64,000 nucleotides of DNA from Xanthostigma xanthostigma (GCA_963575645.1 OY754471.1:36588401-36652400), one strand, 5' to 3'. Positions 46,090 through 57,151 are shown, counted from the first letter of the stretch. Program-made: numbers and translations. The notes: a model not told the origin generated them from the letters alone.

Positions 46090-46391
46090 GTATAATGAAA
46101 CACCCATTGTTGACATTATAATGCACTAATGGAAAAATCTATTATTCAAACAATGCCACTATCGGACTTTAGACCCGAATATATAACTATCGCGGCGGCT
46201 TAATTATCATTTATTAAATGACACCTAAACAATAAACTTTCACATAATAAAGCATAATATATTTGCAACAGTATTTCACATCCACCGAGGGCTAAGTTTA
46301 CATTTAGATATTATTAGAATATGAATCTTCACTCAACCAAGAGTTAAACCTAAGAGTGAATCAAAGGTGAAATGGTTCCTATTATTTATTA
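46090..46391. other. No gene recognised
   Basis: AT-rich flank between the hAT element and the LINE. Nothing supported. Confidence 0.4.
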
Positions 46392-46405
46392 ATCTTTGTG
46401 TAGAT

Positions 46406-47072
46406 TAGATTAGATTTATTTGGGGTGATAAGACACTTGATATCTCACAAACACTGCATCCCCTAATATTATTATTCCCAGTCTGGTAGAAAGCTTTTTA
46501 TGAACCTTATTATCTTACTGGGGGGGCTGCTCTCCATATGTCCTCAGGCTTTGGAAAGGGCCTGTTAAGATACAGCAGCATTTTGGAGAGCACTGTTTCA
46601 CATTCACATAGGATGTATTCAGCAGTTTCTTTTGCTTCTTTACAGAAGCGACAGTTATCATCTTGGGCTTTACCCATTTTTGAGAGATGGTATCTCAAAG
46701 GGCAGTGGCCTGTAAGTAGTCCTGTCATTATTCTCAGTTCTACTTTGCTGAGCATAAGGAGTTCTTTAGTCTTTTTGGTATTGTGCGAGATAAATCTTTT
46801 TGATTGTCTCAGTCCTAAGGTAGACTTCCAACGAGAGGCCTTCTTTTCGTCCTCCCATTTGCGAACCTCTAACTTGACATGGCTCTTAGAATAGCCACAG
46901 AAAGGTTCAGGGCCTATAAAAGTTTTAGTTCCTCCTTCTTTAACGAGAGAGTCTGCTATCTCATTGCCTTCGATGCCTGTATGCCTCGGAACCCACATTA
47001 GGGTTACTCTGTTGTATACACCCAGTTTATCAACAGTATCTAGGCATTCCCAGACCAGTCTTGACTCAATTT
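46406..47072 (-). mobile_element. 5'-truncated LINE with target duplication
   Basis: Flanked by ATCTTTGTGTAGAT (46392-46405) and ATCTTTGTGTAAAT (47073-47086), one mismatch in 14, as expected for target-primed reverse transcription. The minus-strand 3' end carries AATAAATC followed by a (TCTAA)-type tail. It contains the RNase H/zinc-knuckle ORF. Preservation is good, so the insertion is fairly recent. Confidence 0.85.
46510..47072 (-). pseudogene. LINE RNase H domain and C-terminal zinc knuckle
   Basis: The annotated Met (46998) is internal. The frame is open from the 5' truncation point and begins SRLVWECLDTVDKLGVYNRV. Then comes WVPRHTGIEGNEIADSLVKE (RNase H motif with the catalytic H-x-G-x-x-G-N-E region). 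Then GHCPLRYHLSKMG and CRFCKEAKETAEYILCEC (the CCHC-like knuckle). It ends with a stop at 46510. This is the C-terminus of an I/R1/LOA-type element with RNase H. The reverse transcriptase is missing, so the copy is dead on arrival. Confidence 0.85.
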
Positions 47073-47239
47073 ATCTTTGTGTAAATCTCGAAGTTTTTCT
47101 ATATTCGTTACACTTGTTAAAATCGGAAATTTCAATTGTGGTTAATTAATGAGAGCTCGAGATCTTGAAAACGGCTGAACAGAGTTCTATCAAACATGGC
47201 TTGATTCTTGAACCATGTCGCAAATACCAGCTTAAAAAT

Positions 47240-47794
47240 CGGCCAAGTGCGAGTCGAACTCGCGCACCAAAGGTTCCGTACAAACTTGTAACTTTGTAAA
47301 TAATTCGTCAATTACGGGAATCGAGTCTCGAAGATTTTTCTCGCTTAGCCGTTGGAAAACTGTTGCCGCCATACGTCGACAAAGGTCGCGGTCAGTTTGC
47401 CAACTAAACGTGTAATTGCAATGAGTTCAGATGGACTACTGAAGTGAATTTTACCTCGTGGCTATATCTGTTAGCCTAATCGTCTCGTTGTATGCGACAG
47501 TTCTCATATTGTGCCGTATAAACGCACTGGTAGCGGATGCTTGCTTTGTATTAAAACTGTTACTGTGTACGTGCGTAGCATGTTGTTGCGGTTTAAAAAC
47601 ATTATTTTTACAAATTTAAGGTTTTTTCCTTTTACTTGTGCTATAAGATATTGCTTCTTGCCAAATTTCATGATTCTAGGTCAACGGGAAATACCCTATA
47701 GGTTTTGATTCCCAAGAGTCTTGACACACAGACGGACAACAAAGTGATCCTATAAGGGTTCCTTTTTTCCTTTTGAGGTACGGAACCCTAAAAA
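47240..47794 (+). mobile_element. SINE-like interspersed repeat, copy 2
   Basis: CGGCCAAGTGCGAGTCGAAC to GAGGTACGGAACCCTAAAAA. Compare 21107-22569, which has the same head and a different, nested middle. The tail has (ACA)GACGGACAAC and CCTATAAGGGTTCC, which pairs with the head GGTTCCGTAC. Confidence 0.7.
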
Positions 47795-47799
47795 CACTG

Positions 47800-48440
47800 A
47801 AATCGGTTCAACGGTTTTAGCACTACCACAGATGAATAGGCAGACAAAGGCATCGAACTTAGATCACTTCTCTTTTTGCGTCTGGGGTTAAAAAGATAAA
47901 TATTACAGAGCGCAGCAAGGTCACATAATGACGTCAGAGTGGGTCATTTTGGCCACCAGTGTAAATAGCACTATGTCAGGGTGGCCGATCGTGTTTGTAT
48001 GCCATATATATACGTTAGCCGACATCACCCAGTCGCCCCAGTACTGTTCACCTGTGCCAGATTATTGTTGTGCACAGCACTATATCTACACGCATACAGA
48101 GAGAGAAAAAGAGAGAGAGAGATGAGACACAGCGCCCAACAACAATGCCCCTATGTACAATCCACCACCACTAGACTGGAATACAAACAATAGACATTCG
48201 AATATCGTTGATTACAGTGACGTGGTACACGTGTTCCAATAAGATACACAGTGTGTGGACGTATAGTAGAAATGATTAGAAAATATATAGTAATAATAAT
48301 CATCGGTCATGTCTCATCAACGCTACATTTTTCATTTACGCAACAAATCTATAGTAATAATTTCGTCGAGGGATACGCTAGTTTGATATCTATCAATAGT
48401 TTTGTTACACGCAACCCGTTGCGGCGACAAAGGATTTCGT
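47800..48440. other. No gene recognised; GA-rich tract
   Basis: A GAGAGA tract is at 48098-48122. The ORFs here overlap in three frames and have no domains. Confidence 0.4.
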
Positions 48441-48612
48441 GAGACAACAATCGGTTCGTCATTTTAACAGCGACACACAGCTTGTGAAACAACAATAGAC
48501 TTCTTGTTCTAACAATGATACACAGATTGTTGTGAGGCAACAATAATCGGATTCTTGTTCTAACAATGATACACAATTATTGTGGAGCAACAACAATCGG
48601 ATTGTTGTTTTA
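48440..48612. repeat. 48-bp tandem repeat, about 3.5 copies
   Basis: Units of 46-50 bases share ACAACAATCGGATT, TTGTTCTAACAATGATACAC and TTGTTGTG blocks, with lengthening and divergence from left to right. It abuts the LTR fossil and may have been part of its upstream half. It is not a CRISPR array: unit lengths vary and there are no unique spacers. Confidence 0.75.
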
Positions 48613-49073
48613 TATATATGCGTAGGTAAAAAGGGCTTAGTTGCCAAATTCCAGACAACAAAGAATGCAACAAAAGAAAGAACGATCCAGCGCATATATA
48701 AACCACGCGATAGCTCAGTAGAGGCAGTCTTACATGGTGTTTCATCGAGTGAACAATCGACAAACAGTGGTGACATAAATTAACAGTCAGTATGGTGAAC
48801 AGTACTGAGGTAACTGAGATAAATAAATAAATGAACTGTGTATGTTGTTAATAAATAAGTGTGCTAAATAAATTTTGGTGTGTTCCTGTGTTGTAAATAT
48901 TTTGTGTACATAAACAGTGACTTTATATTATTTTAATTTATTAGTTAGAATTGTTGTTTTGTTTCTGTTACGTTATAAAGAAGTACCTTTCGTGTGTTTG
49001 TTTATTTGTTTTGTTAACGTTTTACTATTGTAAATAAATATTTTCCACCACGAACAAGAACAGTTTTGTTACA
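48613..49073 (+). mobile_element. Partial LTR fossil
   Basis: The right end agrees with the 39161-39755 LTR (AAATATTTTCCACCACGAAC ... CAGTTTTGTTACA). The left boundary is not clear; the tandem repeat before it may belong to the same element. Broken. Old relative to the 39 kb solo LTR, by similarity. Confidence 0.6.
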
Positions 49074-49079
49074 GTATAT

Positions 49080-50090
49080 TACACCACTTTCGGCCAGTGT
49101 GGTGTATGCTATTTTTCTTCATACCTCGGTCGTAAGCACGCTTTTAAATACATTAATTAATTAATTAGGTACTTATTAATAACATAAAAACACAGATACA
49201 TTCCAAGCAAGCAGCTTTGAGTTTGTACGTAAAAACAAGAATGACATCTGTTCCCGACTATATCTTAAATGTGATAGGGTTGCTATGAAAACACATATAA
49301 ACAACAGTTTTATTAAAAATGCGATTTGCAACCGAACGAAGGCCGGAACGGTGAGTTAGTTATTATAATATTGTATTGTTATCTGAACTACATACCTATG
49401 CAAAATTTCAACTCAATCGAATAACGGGAAGTAGTTGAAAAAACTGTCCTAAGATTTGAAACGAAGATGTAAAGAAATATACGGAGTCAAACTAAATAAA
49501 AGCGTTTAATTATGAAGTACCTAAGATTTTGGTTGTTCTGTGTAGCTCTGCAGCGCTCATAGAGGAACCTCCACTGACATAACTACTTTTTCTTTATATG
49601 TTTTGAGGTTAGTAACTAGTAGCAAACGAGTCGTCACTGTTTCTAAGGAATAGTTTAGAACTGAATGAGTGAGAGTAAGTTTGTCGAAGGACGTGATCGC
49701 GGAGTGGTGGAAGGGGGGATTGAGTTGAGACGAGAAGCAGGTGTGGTAAAAGTGGAGGGGGGCATTTGTTGGTTACAGTTGTGAATGACACCCAGGGGTA
49801 CTCCTATGGGCAACCTCTGTACGGGACCCGAGGGCATTATCCATATATAACGGTCTACCACATCTACTGCCACACTCTCTCTGTACTAGTAGTACGTAAT
49901 GTTCTGTGTACGTAGGTACTGTACTTGTAAGGTGGGTGCGTGAACTTCAAAGCGTTTGTTAGCCGCGTTCAAACTTACTTTTATGTCTGCCGAGACAAGC
50001 ATTACTTGTACCGAGGAAAGCTTAAGTACTCAAGTTATATCAGCGGCAAAATGGAAAGCTTACTTGCGGTTGTCGAATCAACTATGTACC
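49080..50090. other. No gene recognised
   Basis: Near 49087-49135 the sequence GTGTGGTGTATGCTATTTTT resembles the right-hand foldback at 54395-54645, a fragment of that family. 49650-49930 is GC-rich with overlapping ORFs on the minus strand. 49940-50090 is open for 50 codons without domain. Confidence 0.35.
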
Positions 50091-50306
50091 TTAAGACCGC
50101 TACACACGTAGGGTTACCATCCGTCCGGATTTGTCCGGACTTTTGGTCTTCCGTCCGGACTTTGTCCGGCTTTTTAATTCGTCCGGATTTTTTACGCACA
50201 TAGAAAAATAAAAAAGTATTTTTAATAAAATGCACGTATCAAATCAGTCTTCAATCTTTATTTAAATACACATTATACATAGAAGTATTTCAACTAGTTA
50301 AACTAA

Positions 50307-50420
50307 TTAGTCAGTCTCATGACTCATCTCAACTAAAAAGAATCTACTTTGGGCATATTGCGCGATTGTGTGAAGGTTTAATTCGCTTGCTGTGGGTTTA
50401 TTTAGAAAATAATAACCGTC
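50307..50420 (-). pseudogene. Possible hAT transposase C-terminal remnant
   Basis: Minus-strand frame: GYYFLNKPTASELNLHTIAQ, then YAQSRFFLVEMSHETD, stop. The location inside hAT ends and the regular amino-acid mix suggest it was part of the transposase tail. There is no domain match in so short a stretch. Confidence 0.4.
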
Positions 50421-50444
50421 CGTTTGGACGACCGGACCAGACCT

Positions 50445-50905
50445 AAATACAGATGAAAGCTCTGAGAATTCTGTCAGGCATAAATTACAGAGCTGATGTA
50501 AGAGACAAGTTTATTGAGTATAACATTATGACTCACCCCAGCAGATATGTTTATGAATGCTTAATATATGCAAAGACTAATAGTGAAAACTACGATGTCC
50601 ATTCAAATGTGCACAATTATACAACCAGGAACAGGCACCACTTAGTTATTGATTTACTAAGACTCAAAAAATCAGAATTTTCGATAAACTTTTTTGCACC
50701 CAAGCTATATAATAAAATTCCAGAACATTATAAATGTATGGAAATAAAAACTTTTAAAAACGCTATAAAGAAATTTCTATGTGAAAACGCGTTCTATAGC
50801 ATTGAGGAATTTTTAAATTTTTCTTAATATTTTTTTTTGACTTTTTTTTGACTTATGTAACATACTTTGTATGACCTACATCAATAAAGTAATACTGAAT
50901 ACTGA
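50445..50905 (+). pseudogene. 5'-truncated LINE, reverse transcriptase C-terminus
   Basis: The ORF 50453-50827 reads KALRILSGINYRADVRDKF, SRYVYECLIYAKTN, NYTTRNRHHLVIDLLRL, FFAPKLYNKIPEHYK, then KTFKNAIKKFLCENAFYS. This is the C-terminal region of CR1/jockey-like LINE reverse transcriptases. The 3' end has AATAAAGTAATACTGAATAC, a tail with a short repeat (TGAATAC). The 5' truncation lies near 50445. No frameshift in the retained 124 codons, so it is younger than the 42 kb LINE. Confidence 0.75.
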
Positions 50906-51349
50906 AACGTCTAAAACGTGCATTATACGTGGAATTAATTATTTCAGTTTGTAACTAAAATGTCCGGACTTTTTTTTTAAATGTCCGGCTTTTTGTCCGG
51001 ACATTTGAAATTTTGAGATGGTAACCCTATACACACGAGGCTGGAAACACTATTTTGGACTTCTGGTGGCCGGCAGGCGGGGTACGAGGCTGGAAATGAC
51101 GTCACTGCGGGCTCGTCTGTTACCTCACAAGATAGATTTTAAAATTAGGACAGGGACTATTTTTATTGCTAGGTCCTCTGCTTGCTCTGAGAGCAAAAAC
51201 CAATCAGGAAACAGTATCTTGTCACGTGGGCGACATGAACAAACAACCACAAACCAACATGGCGTCATTCTGCTCAGAGTGAAACTACATACACGTTTTG
51301 CCTTGTGTATTTGATCTATCCACAAAACAAGCTTGAAAAGACGTCTCAT

Positions 51350-51785
51350 GTCTCATGTAAGTTATAGTTTTTTACTTATCGAGAGTTGAAGTTTGGAAGT
51401 TAAATTTTTAACTTAACGAGGTTCAATTGTTCTAATAGTGAAAATTAATAAAGTTCTTGGCAAAACCTTTTGCTTGTATACCTACTTATTCACGATGACT
51501 ACTCACTGATAATACTTTAAGACTTAAGTTATGGAGGTCACCAAAATATCGTTTTAAGTTATCGAGGGCTAATGCTCAAAATATTTGTTTAAGTTAATGA
51601 GGTTTTGTGCTTTAAGTAATAGAGGTTTTAGGCTTTGATAGGAAGGGAATTCAGAAAATTTTTAAGTTACAGAGGTTTTTAACTTATCGATGTACTACTG
51701 TATATTAATTTTCATATTCCTAACTTGAGGAATGATAGGTTCCCCATACAAACTTTCATTCCCTATTTCACCCCCTTCAGGTTTT
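51350..51785. other. No gene recognised
   Basis: Contains a loose, three-fold repeat of TTTTAAGTTATCGAGG-type units (51550-51690). Otherwise empty. Confidence 0.4.
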
Positions 51786-52300
51786 TGAAGTAAAACTTCT
51801 TTACGCACGCTTGACTTGGAAAGTAAGCTGGTGGATGCGTGACGGGAGATTTACGGAAACTGTGATATTAACGGAAACTGTGATCGGGCGAGGCCAACGG
51901 AAGTTGAGAGGGAGATATAAGTTAGTGAAGATAGAAAGAGGATGACAAATACTTCACTCACTAGTAGCGCCATCAGGTGGCCGAAAAAAATACTTCACTG
52001 GCTAGTAGCGCCATCAGGTGGCCGTAACAAATACTTCACTGGCTAGTGGCGCCATCATGTGGCCGAAAATATAATCGGTACTAACAATAGAATGACACAT
52101 ACTTTACTTGCCAGTGGCGCTATCGGGTGACAGAAAAAAGTAATATTTTGTTCAATTCATTAAATATTCTACGTTTAAAGTGAATAAAATTGTAATTTCA
52201 TTTTAAAGTTCATATTTTGTGAATTTTCGGGCGAATAATTATAAATTATGGCAGGAAGAAGTTTTACTTCAGTCGTGTGGTCTAAAGCACACTCTCTTTT
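51786..52300 (-). mobile_element. TIR MITE, family D copy 2, inverted
   Basis: TGAAGTAAAACTTCTTTACG to GAAGTTTTACTTCAGTCGTG, matching 8795-9368. It contains a 47-bp tandem repeat (51955-52090). Extends to CGTGTGGTCTAAAGCACACT at the right. Confidence 0.8.
51953..52135. repeat. 47-bp tandem repeat within family D
   Basis: Three good units and a weaker fourth of AATACTTCACTGGCTAGTAG ... GCGCCATCAGGTGGCCG. The single unit is present in the 9 kb and 55 kb copies. The expansion is specific to this copy. Confidence 0.8.
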
Positions 52301-52302
52301 TG

Positions 52303-52998
52303 TATCGACATCGTTCAGTGATTTAGGCGTGAAAAAGGAACAGGCATACACAGTTACTTTCGCATTTATAATATTAATGGATTATATATTTTAAAAGAAG
52401 CAAGTAATAAAATAATAATCACGATGACAGATAAAGGAACTAGGAGCGTAATCTCTGAGCAACGGAAGAACTATGGCGACAGTTTTATTACAACAATGTG
52501 TCCGACTCCGATAGTTTCAGCTTAACAAGGTAAGCCGCACTGACACATATTTGTTGTTTTCAGGAAAACAGGAACGGTGAAAACTGAACACGAGTCCCTC
52601 GGTTAGTAGTGTTTAATTTGAAACGCGGTTACAATGAAATAGTTTGGTCAAATACACTCTCCGTGGCACGTACTTGCGCACATACACATGTAGATAAATA
52701 CAGTCTGAGTGGTGGTTTTGTATACAATGTGTAATACTGTATGCCCAACCAAAGGACGTCTGCGTTGAAGGGGAAACCATAAGCGGAGAAAGTGTTATCA
52801 ATGAGAGCTATAATTCTTAATTTCCTAGGACAATTCAAATTCAACACCAATCTGATGCAACTTTTAACTTGTAAAATTTTTTAATGGAATTTAAATTACC
52901 AATTTTTTAAAATCCAAAAATCTAAGTTTACACGAATCTAAGGATTTTTCGATAAATATTCAAAATATACCTATAAATTGATTTTTTTTTATTGAGAA
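52303..52998. other. Dispersed repeat fragment, otherwise no gene
   Basis: 52308-52390 (GACATCGTTCAGTGATTTAG, GCGTGAAAAAGGAAC, AGTTACTTTCGCATTTATAA) resembles the 3' tail of common insect interspersed repeats. Two overlapping minus-strand ORFs near 52613-52850 are not supported. Confidence 0.4.
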
Positions 52999-53410
52999 CT
53001 AGCGGCTCGTCCCGGTTTTTACCCGAGTGCGATAGATATAATTCTGCAAAATGAAATTTCGTTTGCGGTCCGGCGCTAATGTAAGATTCTGATTTCGCGC
53101 CCTCAAAATTTTTTTAGGTAAATTAATATTTAAACTCCCCCCCCCCCATTGGTGGTTGAATTAAAAAAAAAAACCGCTGAAACAGCGGTTTGTTTAGTTA
53201 GCATGAAGAGTGCGTATGTTAAATTCAATGGCTTTCATTTTAACGATTTTTGAAATATGGCCATTTTATCAGAAACCTTGTTAGGATGCGACTTCAAAAA
53301 ATCCCTTCTTAGCGGGCGCTTTGTCATAAAAGGAACCAACTGTCCAAATTTCAAGTTTATAGCTCAAGCGGTTTGACCTGGGCGTTGATTAATCAGTGAA
53401 GACCATATAC
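52999..53410 (-). mobile_element. Helitron in minus orientation, 5' end degraded
   Basis: The minus-strand 3' end is AAAACCGGGACGAGCCGCTAG (CTAG at 52999-53002, T following). It is preceded by GCAAACGAAATTTCATTTTG as in the 40.7 kb copy. A hairpin (AAACCGCTGAAACAGCGGTTT) is at 53173-53193. The opposite end lies near 53405-53410 but is not intact. Confidence 0.65.
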
Positions 53411-53425
53411 TTTTATTCTATACTG

Positions 53426-53796
53426 AGCATAGGAATAAAATCGCAATCGAACCATTAGGGTGCATACATACATTTCTGTCTTTTTTTAAGCGGTAAGCAC
53501 TGGCGTATCCAGGAGGCCAAAACAAGCACGGGGGACCCGGCTTAAAAAATTTCTAATTTGCCCCCTCCTGGGCTAAAAGCTGGGTACGCCCATGTTAACG
53601 TCATAGAAAAAGACAAAGTTTTTGAAACAGAGATACTTTACTCAGATTGAATGCAAGTACATCAACCAATCCTATCATCGGAGAAATCAGGGAATTACAT
53701 CGAAGAAAGAGACGCAGATATATTTTCGATACGCATTGTTGCACATTGAGTAGATAGACAATGATTCATATACCTAGTAAATTATTTAATATATGG
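53426..53796 (+). repeat. Direct repeat family F, copy 2
   Basis: Matches 13509-13890 closely (GCATAGGAATAAAATCGCAA to TAGATAGACAATGATTCA). The small inverted-ended subunit CTGGCGTATCCAG is present. The 13 kb copy lies just after the THAP fragment; this one lies after a Helitron, so no wider duplication is implied. Confidence 0.8.
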
Positions 53797-53799
53797 TGA

Positions 53800-54390
53800 A
53801 GACAAACGATTTTACCTAATTATATTTACAACAACCGTCTTGGTTCTCCGAAAGAAACCATATATTAATTTTCACGAAACTCATACAGGTAACCGACACG
53901 GAAAATTATGTAACAATAAAATTTATATATTTATCTGAACCCAAACTACAGTAAAAGTGGGAATATCGGGTACATTTTAATATTTGAATTTTATATTTTT
54001 AAAACTGGAAAGTAAAAAAAAATTATATTCTCACTATTTCTATACACACTGTATCCTTTATGTTACAACTTTTGTACGAAGGTACCGAGGGAATGACTAC
54101 TGCAAATTCCATATTATATTTTAATTACATGTGAGACACAGTACACGAATCAGCAATGTAAATAACTTTTCTTTGAAGATTAATGCAATTATTTTAAATT
54201 CTTGTTGCTGATTGGATGTAGTATCATAGTATCAAATTCCTAAATGGTAACACTTGTCATCAAATTAACTGATACTAAATTGAAGCTTCAACACCAGGCT
54301 CAAATGACCAGATATTCATAAAGCTTGGAAATAGTATATTACATCACAAGGTTTGCCTCGGGCTCATGACGCGCAGGGCCGAGATTTCAA
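53800..54390. other. No gene recognised
   Basis: AT-rich. Nothing supported. Confidence 0.4.
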
Positions 54391-54394
54391 CTTT

Positions 54395-54645
54395 TAAGGC
54401 CCGTGTGGTGTATACGATTTTCCTTCATATCCACTCGAAAGTACGTACTTTCGTCAGCAGGGACGAAAGATTGACATTTACTCCCAGCGGGAGGAAACAA
54501 TTTCTTATGCGTATTTATACTCGTAACTAGGGTTACCGCTGACATTTAATGTAATAAATAACAGGGAGTATATGTCAAACTTTCGTCCCTGCTATAAGGG
54601 ACGAAAGTACGTACTTTCGATCGAGGTATGAAGAAAAATAGCATT
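54395..54645. mobile_element. Foldback MITE
   Basis: Inverted arms: CGAAAGTACGTACTTTCG, GGGACGAAAG and TTGACATTTACTCCC at the left have inverted partners at the right. A fragment of the left end is at 49087-49135. No coding capacity. Confidence 0.7.
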
Positions 54646-54656
54646 TTGGAATTTAA

Positions 54657-54851
54657 ACTTTTGACGTGATAACGCCTTATAAATTGATGAAACACCAGCT
54701 GCACGCACGAAAAAGTGTAACGTTACGTTCCGCCTGACCCTGTGCGTGCAAGCGAGAGCGCAGTAATGTATTATTAAATATGATATTCGAGCGGAATACG
54801 TTATCATGTAAAATTATCGTCCGTAAACCGACTTTACAGACAACCAATTTT
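54657..54851. mobile_element. Family H deletion derivative
   Basis: 195 bp with the family H left end (TTTTGACGTGATAACG) and right end (GACTTTACAGACAACCAATT). It lacks the 1.5 kb interior of the 30 kb copy. It follows the foldback without a spacer. Confidence 0.75.
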
Positions 54852-55560
54852 TTAGTTTAGAAATTTTTTGTTGTTTTAAAACTATCGACTCGAAAAAAAC
54901 ATTTTCCCTGATATTTTGTAAAATTCCCTGATATTTCCAAGATATTTCCAGGTTACATTAAATTCCATGGTAATTCCAAGTTTTCGATTTCAATATTAGG
55001 GAATTTCATGATCGAAAATTTAAAACTGGAATTCTCTTAAAATTGACGATCCTGCAATAATGTGCTATTATTGATTTGTCTCGAAAGAATTTGCGAAAAT
55101 GACGATGAGATGGTTACGTTGTTCAATAATTATGTCAATATGTATTTGACGATTGAAATAAATTGACATTCATTTCCAAAAAGCCGCAATGTATTTTTGT
55201 GTATCACACTTGTTTTAAAAAAGGCACCTTCTCATACTAGTTACGAAATATACCCACTATTATGGTTTTACACATTTGTTTGTAATTACAAAAATTGAAG
55301 TTTGCTCGACTGAAAGAAACCGAAATTCAATATTCAGTTTGAAAAACAAAAATGCTTACAGAACTATTTTTGTATTTGGTTAAATTATAATCATTTTGAT
55401 GAGATATTTATTTTGATTGTAGTCACCTCGGTATCTTCATTGAATTTAAAATGCAGGTATTGAGGCCAAAAGAAAACAATTTTTTTGCTTACTTCATTGA
55501 AATATTTGTTGTTAAAAAGAGGTCATAAAATTTGGATTATGACAATTATTTAATGTGTTA
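54852..55560. other. No gene recognised
   Basis: Very AT-rich. Nothing supported. Confidence 0.4.
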
Positions 55561-55569
55561 GATATAAAA

Positions 55570-55971
55570 AAACGAGTGTGCTTTAGACCACACGACTGAA
55601 GTAAAACTTCTTGCTGCTATAATTTGTTATTATTCACCCGAAAATTCACAAAATATGAACTTTAAAATGAATTTACAATTTTATTCACTTTAAACGTAGA
55701 AATGCAATTACTTAGCTTTTGTTGAATTTTAAGCGTAAATCTTTATGAAATATTATTTAGCTCTTCAAGTTAAGTAGGTTTACAAAACTTTTTTCTTTCA
55801 CCCGATAGCGCCACTGGCAAGTGAAGTATATGTCATCCTCTTTCTATCTTCACTAACTTATATCTCCCTCTCAACTTCCGTTCTCCTCGCCCGATCACAC
55901 TTCCGTAAATCTCTCGTCACGCATTCACCAGCTTACTCCTCAAGTCAAGCGTGCGTAAAGAAGTTTTACTG
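55570..55971 (+). mobile_element. TIR MITE, family D copy 3
   Basis: GTGTGCTTTAGACCACACGA and TGAAGTAAAACTTCTTG at the left, GTAAAGAAGTTTTACT at the right. A shorter interior than the 9 kb copy. The GGCCACCTGATGG tandem block is missing here. Confidence 0.8.
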
Positions 55972-56174
55972 AAAAATAAAATTTAATACGGCAAAGTTAA
56001 ATATTTTAGTTGTTAAACGTTAAAATACTTAGTACCGATGCAAAACTTATTATCTTCGAAATGTAACATAATTACAATTATTTATTTCAAATATTAGACA
56101 AGTTGAATTAGTTCAACTATATTCCTTTATTAAAATTTATTGTAGTCACATAATTTGTAAGTTGCATAATAGAG

Positions 56175-57151
56175 CAGAGCATAGTGGCGCATTCGTTTGC
56201 AAAATTCGTTTGGTTCGTAAATTTTTTTTTTATATGTCCAGGAGGCTCTCCTGATTATAACAGTGTAACATGACACTCAATATCTGTTGCCGTTATTGTT
56301 TAAACAACGAAAAATTGAAAATATTGCAAAATAAGTTTTTTTGCAATAAATAATTTTTTTATATATTTTTCAGACTATTTTGAATCGAAAAAGTCCTTAC
56401 ACTCATTATTGTATCTTCAACCGGTGAATTTTTATGAATTTTTAAAAATTAAAAATCGTTGTAAATCGTGATTTTCTTGAATTAAATAGTACACCTGAAA
56501 AAAAAATACCGTGATTTCTATTTTTTTATTAAATATTTAAACTTTAATAAAAAAAATGGCGTAATCAGATTTCAAATATTTTATTAATTATTATGTTTAT
56601 TATTCATAATAACAATATGCAATAATTTGTCGAAGCGTACCATCTGCCTCTCTCTTACTAATGTCATACATAGGACTGGAAGTGAGATGACAATACTACT
56701 ATCCTTAAAGTGCATGGGCGTAAAGAGCATATTGTTATTATGAATAATAAACATAATAATTAATAAAATATTTGAAATCTGATTACGCCATTTTTTTTTA
56801 TTAAAGTTTAAATATTTAATAAAAAAATAGAAATCACGGTATTTTTTTATTAAATCACGATTTACAACGATTTTTAATTTTTTAAAATTCATAAAAATTC
56901 ACCGGTTGAAGATACAATAATGAGTGTAAGGACTTTTTCGATTCAAAATAGTCTGAAAAATATATAAAAAAATTATTTATTGCAAAAAAACTTATTTTGC
57001 AATATTTTCAATTTTTCGTTGTTTAAACAATAACGGCAACAGATATTGAGTGTCATGTTACACTGTTATAATCAGGAGAGCCTCCTGGACATTTAAAAAA
57101 AAAATTTACGAACCAAACGAATTTTGCAAACGAATGCGCCACTATGCCCTG
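56175..57151. mobile_element. Large foldback element, 977 bp
   Basis: Arms of about 430 bases (56175-56610 and 56725-57151) are inverted copies with few mismatches. The outer ends are GCAGAGCATAGTGGCGCATT and AATGCGCCACTATGCCCTGC. The spacer is about 110 bases (56618-56730) and carries CGTACCATCTGCCTCTC. The short ORFs on either strand are by-products of the arms. No target duplication was confirmed. Confidence 0.85.

Larger units (their letters stand above)
50109..51029. mobile_element. hAT element inserted in family C
   Basis: 921 bp with ends TAGGGTTACCATCCGTCCGG and ATGGTAACCCTA, and the 8 bp duplication TACACACG on both sides (50101-50108, 51030-51037). Subterminal GTCCGGAC repeats lie at both ends. 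A LINE fragment (50445-50905) sits inside. On the minus strand (50307-50420) about 36 codons, including NKPTASELNLHTIAQYAQSR and ending at TAA, could be the end of the old transposase frame. Confidence 0.9.
50091..51345 (+). mobile_element. TTAA-type MITE, family C, split copy
   Basis: Left end TTAAGACCGCTACACACG at 50091-50108. The middle and right parts continue at 51030 (ACACACGAGGCTGGAAAC) and run to about 51345, where the right terminus is truncated. Compare the full 461 bp copy at 60699-61159. It is interrupted by a hAT element (50109-51029). Confidence 0.8.

Noticed and set aside
46538-46894. 118-codon plus-strand ORF
   Set aside because: Antisense shadow of the LINE RNase H frame.
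48440-48612. CRISPR-like array of repeats
   Set aside because: Eukaryotic tandem repeat with uneven unit lengths and no unique spacers.
50453-50827. Intact 124-codon gene
   Set aside because: The frame is the C-terminal part of a LINE reverse transcriptase, truncated at the 5' side and nested in a hAT element.
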